A stretch of DNA of 56,274 nucleotides, taken from positions 1 to 56,274 of the forward strand of contig CAYJPA010000030.1 in assembly GCA_964371945.1 (NCBI GenBank), written 5' to 3'. How positions within the stretch are numbered: the stretch's first letter is position 1; each line of letters starts with the position of its first letter. Source of the DNA: CAYJPA01 sp964371945. Its GTDB lineage: Bacteria; Chloroflexota; Chloroflexia; Thermomicrobiales; UBA6265. The translations under genes were made by a program, and so were the position numbers. Under the pieces are notes generated by a model. The model did not search any database, was not told the DNA's origin, and was given only the letters and a program-made list of their open reading frames with translations. This document shows positions 46,592 to 55,315 of this stretch, one piece after another.

Positions 46592-47152
46592 TTATTCACC
46601 AAATATTTCCGACAGTGAGAGTTGAAGGCCCGGGAGAAACCCGCTGCCGGAAAGCAAAGTCGTTCCCTGGATGATCTCAGTTGCTTGATCAAGCCTGTGA
46701 ATCGATACCTGGCGTTCGGCCGGTCGTACCCACCAGACCTCGCCGACGCCCGCTGAAAGATACTTCTCTAGCTTTCTTGCAATCTGAGCCTCCCTGTCGG
46801 AGGGCGATTTGACTTCAATTACGATTGATGGCCGGGTTTCCGTAAATCGATCACCAGCCGCGGCAATCGAAGCTGTTTGTTCGTCATCAACCACCACAAT
46901 ATCGGGCTCAAGCAGAGTATCCGGAGTCCGTCTCAAGATGAATCCCCCGTGACCGGTCAATACATGCACATTGGTTCGTGCGCTTGCGTAAAGTATGAGC
47001 GCCTTTGTTAATCGACTGACCACAAGCAGATGGTTGGAGCCAGCCGGACTCATCTCGAACAACTCCCCATCAATGAGCTCAAACGACTTGTCGTCGACGG
47101 ACATGAGCTCCAACTCTTCAATTGTCATGAGCTTTGTCGCGACCATTGTCAT
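46592..47152 (-). CDS. Uma2 family endonuclease-like protein (subfamily B, copy 1)
   Basis: A ~186-residue Uma2 protein in a second subfamily that opens MTMVATKLMTIEELELM and SFELIDGELFEMSPAG. Nuclease-fold motifs: LEPDIVVVDD (the PD), PSIVIEVKSPSDREAQIARKL (the E and K), and YLSAGVGEVWWVRP. The start was set at MTMVATKL because its two relatives start there. Three genes of this subfamily lie in a row on this strand. Confidence 0.88.
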   Translation of the reverse strand: MTMVATKLMTIEELELMSVDDKSFELIDGELFEMSPAGSNHLLVVSRLTKALILYASARTNVHVLTGHGGFILRRTPDTLLEPDIVVVDDEQTASIAAAGDRFTETRPSIVIEVKSPSDREAQIARKLEKYLSAGVGEVWWVRPAERQVSIHRLDQATEIIQGTTLLSGSGFLPGLQLSLSEIFGE

Positions 47153-47268
47153 TCCTTCGCATCTAGTGAAGACTGTTGAAACTGAACTACTCAAGCTACG
47201 CCGTTCTTACTCACCCGCTCTGAATGTCGACACCTCGATCACGGTCCAGCAAATTGTGGCCGCGATGT

Positions 47269-47835
47269 TTAGTTATCCTGCCGAAACAAGCTTGAAATAG
47301 AAAGTTGAAAGCCGGGCAGCAACTCACTACGAGTCATTGTTTCATCCCCCCCAAATATGATGGGCGCCCGGTCTTGACAATGCACCCAAACCTGTTTCTC
47401 ATGCGGCCGCACCCACCAAACTTCGGTTACACCGGCGGCGAGATAGATGCTTACCTTTCCTGCTATCTCCGATTCTCGATTTGATGGTGATTTGACTTCG
47501 ATTGCGATCGCCGGGGCCAACTCAGTGAAACCCTCGCTTCCAAACGTGAGCGAGTCAACTTGTTCATCCGTGAGGAGTGAAATGTCTGGCACGAGTACGG
47601 TGTCGGGGTTTCGCCGCAGGATAAAGCCGGAGTCACTGATCCAGACTTGCATTCCAACATTGTTGTCAGTGTATCGACTGAGGGATTTGTTTAGGCGAGC
47701 CGTAACAATGCTATGTGTTGTGCCCGCCGGACTCATCTCGATCAACTCCCCATCAATGAGCTCAAACGACTTGTCGGCAGCCGGCATTAGCTCCAATTCT
47801 TCTACTGTTGTGAGCTTAGTCGCGACCATTTTCAT
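47269..47835 (-). CDS. Uma2 family endonuclease-like protein (subfamily B, copy 2)
   Basis: A ~188-residue Uma2 protein opening MKMVATKLTTVEELELM. Motifs: LVPDISLLTD, PAIAIEVKSPSNRESEIAGKV, and YLAAGVTEVWWVRP. It is flanked by the other two subfamily-B genes in the same orientation. The upstream sequence is related to that of the copy at 47955, which fits a local duplication. Confidence 0.88.
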   Translation of the reverse strand: MKMVATKLTTVEELELMPAADKSFELIDGELIEMSPAGTTHSIVTARLNKSLSRYTDNNVGMQVWISDSGFILRRNPDTVLVPDISLLTDEQVDSLTFGSEGFTELAPAIAIEVKSPSNRESEIAGKVSIYLAAGVTEVWWVRPHEKQVWVHCQDRAPIIFGGDETMTRSELLPGFQLSISSLFRQDN

Positions 47836-47885
47836 CCCTCCGCAATTGATCAAATCATATCAGGCGGATTCTCTGAGACAACTAA

Positions 47886-47913
47886 ACGGCCGGCACGAAT
47901 TCGTGCCGGCCGT
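47886..47913. terminator. 28-base perfect palindrome between Uma2 genes
   Basis: ACGGCCGGCACGAA and its exact complement TTCGTGCCGGCCGT are contiguous; it is downstream of the Uma2 gene at 47955 on the minus strand. Its twin lies exactly 680 bases away at 48566. Terminator function is likely, though the T-run is short. Confidence 0.6.
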
Positions 47914-47954
47914 CAGTCAACTGACCAGAATCTGAGCCGGCGAGACAAACGACG

Positions 47955-48515
47955 CTAGTCGAACAGCTCCGTCAGCGGGAGCTCGAAGCCGGGCAGCAAC
48001 GATCTTCCAGCGAGCTTCTCGGGGTAACTGATGATTTCGGGGGCCCGATCCTGTACATGGATTGAGATTTGACGTTCCGTGGGCCGGACCCACCACACCT
48101 CTTGTACGCCGGCGAAGAGGTACTTCGCCAGTTTCCGGGCGATCATCGGCTCTCGGTCGGAGGGGGATTTGACCTCGATGACGATCAAGGGCGCGTCATC
48201 AACGAAACGATCTTTGTGCTTCCAAATCGTCTCGAACTGCTCGTCAGAAACAATCGTGATGTCAGGTTGAAGCACGGTGTCTGGGTCACGGCCCATGAAA
48301 TAACCGCCCTCTCCTAGGGCAATATTCATGGCTATGTCGTTGCTGATGACGAACTCCAATAGCCGGCGATTGATGCGACTTACAACGACAAGATGACCGC
48401 CTTTAGCCGGGCTCATTTCAATCAACTCTCCGTCGATTAACTCGAACGACCCGTCGTCGGGCGAGAGATCGGCGAGCTCGTCGGCGGTCATAAGTTTTGT
48501 CGCAACCATCGTCAA
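47955..48515 (-). CDS. Uma2 family endonuclease-like protein (subfamily B, copy 3)
   Basis: A 186-residue Uma2 protein opening MTMVATKLMTADELADL and SFELIDGELIEMSP. Motifs: LQPDITIVSD, PLIVIEVKSPSDREPMIARKL and YLFAGVQEVWWVRP. Its downstream and upstream hairpins have nearly identical sequence (47886 and 48566), so gene plus hairpin form a duplicated unit beside clpX. Confidence 0.88.
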   Translation of the reverse strand: MTMVATKLMTADELADLSPDDGSFELIDGELIEMSPAKGGHLVVVSRINRRLLEFVISNDIAMNIALGEGGYFMGRDPDTVLQPDITIVSDEQFETIWKHKDRFVDDAPLIVIEVKSPSDREPMIARKLAKYLFAGVQEVWWVRPTERQISIHVQDRAPEIISYPEKLAGRSLLPGFELPLTELFD

Positions 48516-48565
48516 TCCTTCACGAACAAGCCAATCATATCAGCCGCTTTCCCAACGACAACGGA

Positions 48566-48593
48566 ACGGCCGGCACGAATTAGTGCCGGCCGT
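48566..48593. terminator. Palindromic terminator downstream of clpX
   Basis: Same sequence as the palindrome at 47886 except for one base in the loop (ACGGCCGGCAC stem, GAATTA loop). It lies 27 bases past the clpX stop on the minus strand. The surrounding 50 bases (48565-48614) match 47885-47934 with three differences. Confidence 0.6.
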
Positions 48594-48619
48594 CAGTCAA
48601 TTGATCAGAATCTGGATCT

Positions 48620-49888
48620 CTACGCCGACTCGGCGTAGGGGATCTCTTGCTCTCGCTCGGTCATCAACAGCGGCCGGCTGCGATTCAAGATAACGTTTTC
48701 GTCAACGATGCACTTGCGCACGCCTTCCATCGACGGAATCTCGTACATCACTTCGAGCAATACCTCTTCGATGGTCGTCCGCAAGCCGCGAGCTCCGGTC
48801 TTGCGCTCTTCGGCCTGGCGCGCGGTGGCATCGAGCGCTTCCGGCGTGAACATGAGATCAACGCTGTCCAGATTGAAGAACTTCTGATACTGCTTGACGA
48901 CCGCATTTTTGGGTTCGGTCAGAATGCGTTTGAGCTCTTCACGCGAAAGCGAGTCGAGCGCGACGCTGACCGGCAGGCGCCCGACAAACTCGGGAATCAA
49001 GCCGTATTTGAGCAGATCGTCGTGGTTCATATGCTGAAGCGGATTCTCGACGACTTCGCTGTCCTCGGCATGGGAACCGAATCCCATCTTGGACTGCTTG
49101 CCAATCCGCTTGGCAACGATCTCTTCCAATCCTTCAAACGCGCCGCCGCAAATGAAGAGGATGTTGCGCGTATCGATCTGGATGTATTCCTGGTGAGGGT
49201 GCTTCCGGCCACTCTGCGGCGGCACGTTGGCGATGGTGCCCTCGATGATCTTGAGCAACGCCTGCTGCACGCCTTCGCCCGACACGTCGCGAGTGATGCT
49301 GGGGTTGTCGGACTTGCGGGAGATTTTGTCGATCTCATCTATGTAAATGATGCCGGTTTGCGCACGTTGAACGTCGCCGGCGGCCTGAATGAGCCGGAGC
49401 AAGATGTTTTCGACATCCTCGCCAACATATCCGGCCTCGGTCAGCGCGGTGGCATCAGCGATCGAGAAGGGCACATCGAGTAGTTTGGCCAGCGTTTGCG
49501 CAAGCAGCGTTTTGCCGCAGCCAGTCGGCCCCACGAGCAAGATGTTGCTCTTCTGAAGCTCGATATCATCATCGGCTTCAATTCCCGCGTTGATCCGCTT
49601 GTAGTGGTTGTAAACCGCCACGGAGAGGATCTTCTTGGCCCGATCCTGGCCGATGACATACTGGTTCAACTGTTCATAGAGCCGCCTGGGCGTCGGGATT
49701 CTGGCGACCCCGGTCTGCACTCGAGGCGGCTGTGGATCCTCTTCGTCGATGATCTCACGACAAAGCTGCACGCATTCATCGCAGATGTAGACCTGATTGG
49801 GCCCGGCGATCAGCCTGCGGACTTCTTCTTGTCCCTTGTTACAGAACGAACACCGGTAATGCACTCGCCCACCTCTCGCATTGCTCAT
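48620..49888 (-). CDS. clpX: ATP-dependent Clp protease ATP-binding subunit ClpX
   Basis: A 422-residue ClpX. The N-terminal zinc-binding domain has CSFC (C13, C16) and CDEC (C36, C39). The AAA+ module has Walker A GPTGCGKT at 120-127, Walker B IIYIDEID at 180-187 and pore loop GYVGED at 153-158. The ClpP-docking loop reads MGFG where many ClpX have IGFG. It unfolds substrates and feeds them to ClpP. It is the last gene of the tig-clpP-clpX block, 114 bases after clpP. Confidence 0.97.
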   Translation of the reverse strand: MSNARGGRVHYRCSFCNKGQEEVRRLIAGPNQVYICDECVQLCREIIDEEDPQPPRVQTGVARIPTPRRLYEQLNQYVIGQDRAKKILSVAVYNHYKRINAGIEADDDIELQKSNILLVGPTGCGKTLLAQTLAKLLDVPFSIADATALTEAGYVGEDVENILLRLIQAAGDVQRAQTGIIYIDEIDKISRKSDNPSITRDVSGEGVQQALLKIIEGTIANVPPQSGRKHPHQEYIQIDTRNILFICGGAFEGLEEIVAKRIGKQSKMGFGSHAEDSEVVENPLQHMNHDDLLKYGLIPEFVGRLPVSVALDSLSREELKRILTEPKNAVVKQYQKFFNLDSVDLMFTPEALDATARQAEERKTGARGLRTTIEEVLLEVMYEIPSMEGVRKCIVDENVILNRSRPLLMTEREQEIPYAESA

Positions 49889-50002
49889 GAATCACGCTCG
49901 CTCGAGATCACCGGCCGTTCTCCATAGCTGGTGGTCGACTTTGCCAGAGCCGAGCGTGGTTTCGAAAGCACACGCTCGAACCGGGTCAAGGTGCCGACCG
50001 CG

Positions 50003-50653
50003 TTACTTCTTTTTGCCATTTAGCTCCACCGGCGCTCCGGCTAATTCCATGATTTTGCTCGGTTCCAGGACTTCGTCGACCACTCCATACTCGCGCGCTT
50101 CGTGCGCGGTCATGTAGTAGTCGCGCTCTGTGTCGCGCTTCACTTTGTCAAATTGCTGGCCGGTATGCAGGGCGAGAATCTCCGTGAGCTTGGTGGTGAG
50201 GTTGATTGTCTCACGGGCGACAACTTCGATATCGGGAACCGCCCCGCGGAAGCCGGCGGAGCCTTGATGGATCATGACTCGCGCATTCGGGAGCACGAAC
50301 CGTTTTCCCCTGGTGCCGCCGGCCAGCAACACTGCCGCCATGCTGGCGCCCATACCCATACAGAGGGTCGATACGTCGCATTTAATCATCTGCATCGTAT
50401 CATAGATGGCCAGACCGGAATAAACGACACCGCCTGGGGAATTGATGTAGAGACGAATGTCCTGGTCTGGCGCTTCATGTTCTAGAAAGAGCATCTGGGC
50501 GATGATCGATGTCGCCACCTGATCGTCCACCGGCGTGTGCAAGAAGATGATCCGGTCCTTTAGCAAACGGGAGTAGATGTCGTACGCGCGCTCCCCGCGG
50601 TTCGTGCTCTCCACGACCATGGGAATGAGATTCTCGATTTTCGGTATTTCCAT
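50003..50653 (-). CDS. clpP: ATP-dependent Clp protease proteolytic subunit ClpP
   Basis: A 216-residue serine protease subunit. The catalytic triad is present: Ser104 in MGMGASMAAV, His129 in RVMIHQGSAG and Asp178 in TERDYYM. It begins MEIPKIENLIPMVVE without a long propeptide, and the C-terminus is Lys-rich (LNGKKK). It assembles as a double heptamer with ClpX. Position between tig and clpX matches the conserved bacterial order. Confidence 0.97.
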   Translation of the reverse strand: MEIPKIENLIPMVVESTNRGERAYDIYSRLLKDRIIFLHTPVDDQVATSIIAQMLFLEHEAPDQDIRLYINSPGGVVYSGLAIYDTMQMIKCDVSTLCMGMGASMAAVLLAGGTRGKRFVLPNARVMIHQGSAGFRGAVPDIEVVARETINLTTKLTEILALHTGQQFDKVKRDTERDYYMTAHEAREYGVVDEVLEPSKIMELAGAPVELNGKKK

Positions 50654-50673
50654 GGTGACCCGGTCCTTTGCCG

Positions 50674-50692
50674 GCCCCGCTTGTGGCGGGGC
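50674..50692 (-). other. GC-rich hairpin in the clpP leader
   Basis: GCCCCGC-TTGTG-GCGGGGC forms a 7-base-pair stem between tig and clpP. It is close to the clpP ribosome site and could slow translation, mark RNase processing, or end some tig transcripts. Confidence 0.45.
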
Positions 50693-50698
50693 GCATGC

Positions 50699-50714
50699 CG
50701 CGGCGATCGCCGCG
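50699..50714 (-). other. 16-base palindrome in the clpP leader
   Basis: CGCGGCGATCGCCGCG is a perfect palindrome adjacent to the preceding hairpin. It could be a second RNA stem or a protein-binding site; no function is established. Confidence 0.4.
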
Positions 50715-50786
50715 TCCTAATCGTTAATTCCCTTGATCTTTACTCGACGATAACAGGTCAACTGCATATTTCTTGTCCAATCGACC

Positions 50787-52226
50787 TCAACTTTGGTCCA
50801 AAACCGCTTCCGGCTCGTCCGCGCTTTCCGGAGCGGATTCGCCTTCTACAATCCCGTCACCTGAAACGATCTCCGCTTCGATCACGTCAGGCCCATCGCT
50901 CTCTTCCGGAGCAACGTAGCCGTTGATCACTGCCCCTCGGCCCTCCGTTGCGATCTCAATCAGGCGATCGGTGAGCCGCCGGTCAAAGAGATCGTTTCGG
51001 AGCACGGTCCGCATGTAGCGGTCGCCCGAGTAAACCGCACGCATCTGCTCAGCATTCGGGGCTTCCGCGGTAATCGTTTCGATCTCCTGTTCGATCTCTT
51101 CGTCATTGACCGCGATGCCTTCTCGCTCGGCAACTTCGCGAAGAATGATCGAGTTGCGCAGACGCTGGGCGACCGCCGGCCGGACTTCGACTTTCAGCTC
51201 GTCTTCGGTCTGTCCTTGAACCCGGAGATACGATTCGAGCGTGGTTCGCTGATAACTCAGCCGCTGCCGTAGCCGGTTGATCTCTTCCACGACGGCATCG
51301 TCGATCATCGGCGCCGGCAGCTCGATGGTGGCGCCTTCGCCAATCTTCTCGATAATCGTGTTCACGACGTCGGTTCGGGCTTCGTTCGTTTTGCCTTGAT
51401 GCAGATCATTCCTGACCGCACTGCGCAACGCTTCGAGCGATTCCTCTTCCGCGTACGTCTTCGCAAACTCATCGTCGAGCTCGAGCAGCTCTCGGGCTTT
51501 GACCGCTTTGAGCGTCACGGTGTAGGTGATGGCTTTCCCGCGAAGCCGTTCCGCGGCTGCCTCATCATCGTCGTCAAATGCGATTGTGACGTCGGTCGAT
51601 TCGCCGATGCTCAGATCCTGGATCGCGGTTCGAAGACCCTCAAACAACTGGCTCTCGCCAATAACGAAGATTGCGTCCTCAATGGGGTCCTGGAACGGCT
51701 CGCCGTCCTCGCCGGTAAGCTTCAGGTCGACGGTGACTTGATCGCCTTCGATGGGCTTGCGCGGCTCCGCGGGATCGACCCAAGGACTGCTCTGTACGCG
51801 CAGTCGTTCGATGACTTCGTCGACCTGGGACTCTTCAATCGTAGCGTCCCCTGGTTCGACCCGGATGCTCGTGTAGTCGCCGGGATCGGCGGTCGGATAA
51901 ACCGGGATGGTGACTTTGAACTCAAGCGGCTCTGCACTGACGAGCTCAACATCGGGATCGCCAACCGGAACCACATCCGCCTCTGCGATTGCCTTGCGAT
52001 AGAGGTCGTCCATCAAGCCCTTATGGGCCTCTTCGATGAAAACCTCTCGCCCGTACAGCCGCTCGATGACGTTACGGGGTGCTTTTCCCTTTCGGAATCC
52101 TGGAACCATGACCTCTCGCGATACTTTGCGATAGGCCTTGTCCATCGCCTCCGCGAATTCGGTCTCGTCGGCGGCGATATCGAGCCGCACGTGACTCTCG
52201 GGCATAGGCTCAACCGTGAGTTTCAC
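50787..52226 (-). CDS. tig: Trigger factor (ribosome-associated chaperone)
   Basis: About 479 aa. It begins VKLTVEPMPESHVRLDIA, the usual trigger-factor opening, at GTG 52226, with the ribosome-binding loop GFRKGKAP at 43-50. A PPIase (FKBP-like) domain follows (GDQVTVDLKLTGEDGEPF) and then the helical C-terminal chaperone domain. An unusual ~40-residue acidic tail ends the protein. A longer reading frame up to 52328 exists, but the family start fits GTG 52226. It is the first gene of the tig-clpP-clpX group. Confidence 0.92.
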   Translation of the reverse strand: MKLTVEPMPESHVRLDIAADETEFAEAMDKAYRKVSREVMVPGFRKGKAPRNVIERLYGREVFIEEAHKGLMDDLYRKAIAEADVVPVGDPDVELVSAEPLEFKVTIPVYPTADPGDYTSIRVEPGDATIEESQVDEVIERLRVQSSPWVDPAEPRKPIEGDQVTVDLKLTGEDGEPFQDPIEDAIFVIGESQLFEGLRTAIQDLSIGESTDVTIAFDDDDEAAAERLRGKAITYTVTLKAVKARELLELDDEFAKTYAEEESLEALRSAVRNDLHQGKTNEARTDVVNTIIEKIGEGATIELPAPMIDDAVVEEINRLRQRLSYQRTTLESYLRVQGQTEDELKVEVRPAVAQRLRNSIILREVAEREGIAVNDEEIEQEIETITAEAPNAEQMRAVYSGDRYMRTVLRNDLFDRRLTDRLIEIATEGRGAVINGYVAPEESDGPDVIEAEIVSGDGIVEGESAPESADEPEAVLDQS

Positions 52227-52874
52227 GCTGCGTCGCGTCCCTTCTGCTGCAAGTTGCTTAGGTCGATCGGAAACGCCAATCGGCCACTCCATGTCATGGC
52301 GCGGCCATCGTCCGCCGCGTCCGCTCATTGGGCCATCCCCAATACCGGACGATTATACCCGCACCAGCACCCGGCACGCCGATTGGTGACTTGACGCCAG
52401 TTCTTCCATCAAACTTGGTGGGTTGATTCGTGACAACAAGACACAGTACCGGCAATCGCCAAACTTCAGTCCAATATGCCCGAACAAAGCGTACGTTCAC
52501 ATTGCCAGCCTTTATCCGGTTTGCTATGGTGGCCGTGGTGCCGGGATCGAAATCAGGCAGTCGATTCCACACCCGGCTGAGCAATCGCCTGCGTCCGCAC
52601 ATGATGTACGACTATGTCTGTCCCATGTCGCAGGTCCCGTCCCTAACTCCGGTCGCTCGGTTGATTCCCGCGAAGCGAGGATAGCAATCGCGCCATCACT
52701 CCAGCTGAGGGTCATCCGCACATCAGCATTGGCGTTATTTGCAATCTCGCACTCTTGCGTTCGTTTTGTGGCGCGCACCGCTGCAAAAGGAGCCGGCGTG
52801 AAGGGGAAGCGCTGGACATTCGGCGTATCCCGAGACCGGTTAGACGACTTGTCTCGGATGCGCACAGGGAGGCT
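52227..52874. other. Divergent intergenic region (648 bases)
   Basis: This long gap separates tig (minus) from the SH3/M23 gene (plus) and should contain both promoters. No heat-shock CIRCE-type repeat, tRNA or clear hairpin was seen. Open frames in it have no ribosome site and are probably chance. Confidence 0.55.
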
Positions 52875-54254
52875 ATGGCGGTGCTCATCATCGGGCGCTC
52901 CGGAACGTTGCAGCGGGCACGGGCGCAACTATATCGATTGATCTTCGTGGTCATGTTGACGGCGTCGAGTTTCGGCCTTGCCGGAACCGCCGCCGCCCAG
53001 GAATTGGACATTTCCGTCACGAGCGTGGACGACTTGTCCGGGCTGAACGCCGTCGTCGCCCATAGCGATGACGGCGTCAATTTGCGTTCCGAGCCCGGGC
53101 TCGGAGGCGACGTTCTAGACACGCTGCCGGACGGCGCCGTGGTTGAGCTCCGGGTCGACGAGACGGACACCGTGGTCGACGAAGACGCCCGCTGGTGGCC
53201 GGTGCGATTCGACGGCGTTGATGGTTGGATCGCGGGCTTCTATCTCGAAGAAACCGACGGCAGTGCCAACTCCTCCGCGGGAGACGATTCCGGCAAAACT
53301 AAAAGCGGAAACGGCGAGGGATCCGGCTTTGGCGACGGTGACTTCGTGGCGGTGCGGACAGACACTGGCGACGGCCTGTCGATGCGAGCTGGTCCATCCA
53401 CGAGCGAAGATCGACTCGCCGGACTTGGCGAGGGCGATGTCGTCCAGATCATGGACGGTCCCTTTACAGACGACGAAGGCGACGGTTGGTATCTGGTCAC
53501 CGACGGCGATTTTTCGGCGTATGTTTTCGGTGCGTACCTGGTCGCCGCGGGCGATCTCGACGTCGCCGCGGCTTCCATCTCCGGTGGCGCCGCCTTCACG
53601 GCCGGCGATTACGTCGCTCCGGCCGGTGGGACTGATGGGGTCAATGTCCGGGCCAAGGCTTCAATCGACGGCAAACTGATCGGTTCGGTGGCTGAAGGCT
53701 ATTCAGTTCTGGTCATGGATGGTCCAGTTTTCGACGATGAGGGCGATCCCTGGTATGAAGTCGAGTTCGGCGATGTAACCGGCTTCATGTTCGGCGATCT
53801 GTTGATCGCCGCGGAAAGCGCGATCCCGCAAAAGACAAGCGGGCCAACCGGAACCTTCATTTACCCGCTTGAGAGCTACGTCTTCACCCAAGCCTACGGC
53901 TGCTCCAGTCTTTCGCTCGAACCTTGGAGCTCCGAGCTTGGCTGTCCATATCACAACGGAATCGACCTGGCTGCGCCGGCATACACCCCGCTCCTGGCCT
54001 CGGATGGCGGCACGGTGATCGTGTCGGGTTGGTGCGATTGCGGGCTCGGCTTCTACGTTGAAATCGATCACGGAAATGGCTTCTCAACGATTTACGGCCA
54101 CATGGCGGAGCAGCCATACGTTGCGGTCGGCGACCAGGTCAACCAGGGCGACGTGGTTGGCCCCGTCGGTAGTTCTGGTCTTTCAACCGGACCGCACGTT
54201 CACTTTATGATCAAGTTGAATGGTTCGACGGTCGATCCACTCGGTTACTTATAG
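52875..54254 (+). CDS. Secreted SH3-domain / M23 (LytM-type) cell-wall hydrolase
   Basis: About 459 aa. A signal peptide (LIFVVMLTASSFGLAGTAAA) is followed by three bacterial SH3-like repeats (about 55-125, 155-222, 242-310, each starting VNLRS/LSMRA/VNVRA) and a C-terminal M23 peptidase. Zinc ligands are H360 and D364 (HNGID) and H443 in HVHF; H409 (YGHM) and H441 are the catalytic His residues. Four Cys (343, 357, 387, 389) may form disulfides. It likely cleaves peptidoglycan. ATG 52875 sits very close behind GGGAGG; GTG 52881 is an alternative. Confidence 0.92.
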   Translation: MAVLIIGRSGTLQRARAQLYRLIFVVMLTASSFGLAGTAAAQELDISVTSVDDLSGLNAVVAHSDDGVNLRSEPGLGGDVLDTLPDGAVVELRVDETDTVVDEDARWWPVRFDGVDGWIAGFYLEETDGSANSSAGDDSGKTKSGNGEGSGFGDGDFVAVRTDTGDGLSMRAGPSTSEDRLAGLGEGDVVQIMDGPFTDDEGDGWYLVTDGDFSAYVFGAYLVAAGDLDVAAASISGGAAFTAGDYVAPAGGTDGVNVRAKASIDGKLIGSVAEGYSVLVMDGPVFDDEGDPWYEVEFGDVTGFMFGDLLIAAESAIPQKTSGPTGTFIYPLESYVFTQAYGCSSLSLEPWSSELGCPYHNGIDLAAPAYTPLLASDGGTVIVSGWCDCGLGFYVEIDHGNGFSTIYGHMAEQPYVAVGDQVNQGDVVGPVGSSGLSTGPHVHFMIKLNGSTVDPLGYL

Positions 54255-54283
54255 TCAACTCGAGGTTCAAGTCAATTGCGGAG

Positions 54284-54310
54284 CGCGGGGTTGATAAGGA
54301 TCCCGCGTTT
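54284..54310 (+). terminator. Terminator-like hairpin after M23 gene
   Basis: CGCGGG and CCCGCG pair around a 12-base loop, followed by TTT. It lies 30 bases past the stop. Confidence 0.5.
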
Positions 54311-54500
54311 CATGTTGTTGCGTACAACATCAGCGCTGCTTGAGCTCTCGACTGCTGCTCGCTCTCGTCCCGGTCACGAGGACGCGTGGAGCGATGGCGC
54401 GACCGAACTGGCGTTACACTTCCTGGCGTCACCGAAGGTTTCCGAAACTGTAACTGCTGCAACACCCCGCCAAACTTGCGGCAACAAGAGGAGAGCAAAG

Positions 54501-55178
54501 ATGCAATGCGAGATTCTTTATCAACCGTCGTATGCGGTAGCACGGGTGCAGCTGCAAAAAGGAGAAGTGATCCGCGGTGAAAGCGGAGCGATGGTGAGCA
54601 TGGACGCCGCGATCACAATTCAAACGCAGGCGACCGGCGGATTGTTCAAGTCGCTTAGCCGGTCGATACTGGGCGGCGAGTCGTTTTTCCAGAACACATT
54701 CACCGCGGACGCCGACGGTGAAGTGCTGTTCGCGCCAAAGCTGCCGGGCGACATCATGATTATGGAGCTGACCGGGCAGGACCTGATCGTTCAATCAGGA
54801 AGCTACCTGGCAAGTGCCACGAACATCACAGTTGATAGCAAATGGGGAGGATCCCGAACCTTTTTCGGCGGCGAGGGTCTCTTCATGCTGCGCTGCTCAG
54901 GTTCGGGTCTGCTGATCACTTCGAGCTTTGGCGCGATCCACAAAGTCTCGCTTGCGGCCGGTCGACGGTACACGATCGACACCGGCCACATTGTGGCGTT
55001 CGACGCACACGTTCCGTACAGCGTCCGCAAGGTCGGAAGTTGGAAATCGACCATCTTCGGTGGTGAGGGCCTTGTCGTCGATTTCACCGGACCGGGCGAT
55101 GTTTATCTACAAACGAGAAGTCCCGAATCGTTCCTGGGTTGGCTCATCCCCAATTTGCCCCGGCAAAACTCCAACTAA
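54501..55178 (+). CDS. AIM24 / TIGR00266 family protein
   Basis: A 225-residue protein with the AIM24 beta-rich pattern: LQKGEVIRGESGAMVSMD, GGLFKSLSRSILGGESFFQN, PGDIMIMEL, and a GGEGLFMLRCSGSG repeat. The second half repeats the first (GGEGLVVDFTGPGDVYLQT). The family is widespread; the mitochondrial relative stabilises inner-membrane complexes, but bacterial function is unclear. The start is ATG 54501 with GAGGAG 7 bases upstream; a longer in-frame start at 54276 is less likely. Confidence 0.9.
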   Translation: MQCEILYQPSYAVARVQLQKGEVIRGESGAMVSMDAAITIQTQATGGLFKSLSRSILGGESFFQNTFTADADGEVLFAPKLPGDIMIMELTGQDLIVQSGSYLASATNITVDSKWGGSRTFFGGEGLFMLRCSGSGLLITSSFGAIHKVSLAAGRRYTIDTGHIVAFDAHVPYSVRKVGSWKSTIFGGEGLVVDFTGPGDVYLQTRSPESFLGWLIPNLPRQNSN

Positions 55179-55192
55179 CCAGATGGTAGGCT

Positions 55193-55226
55193 CCCACTCG
55201 CCAGATGGCGAGTGGGCTTCCTCCTC
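55193..55226 (+). terminator. Terminator hairpin after AIM24 gene
   Basis: CCCACTCGCCA and TGGCGAGTGGG are perfect complements around a two-base centre, followed by a CTTCCTCCTC tract. It lies 14 bases after the stop. Confidence 0.65.
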
Positions 55227-55315
55227 AGGCCGGCGATGTCTGCCGTTCATGCACAAGCTATCCTCAGTGGCGACGCTTTGCGGCTCAACGACGGCGCACG
55301 CGACGAGGTTCACAA

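Noticed and set aside
46200..46618. Small open frames on both strands in the 479-base gap
   Set aside because: No ribosome sites, mutually overlapping and random-looking.
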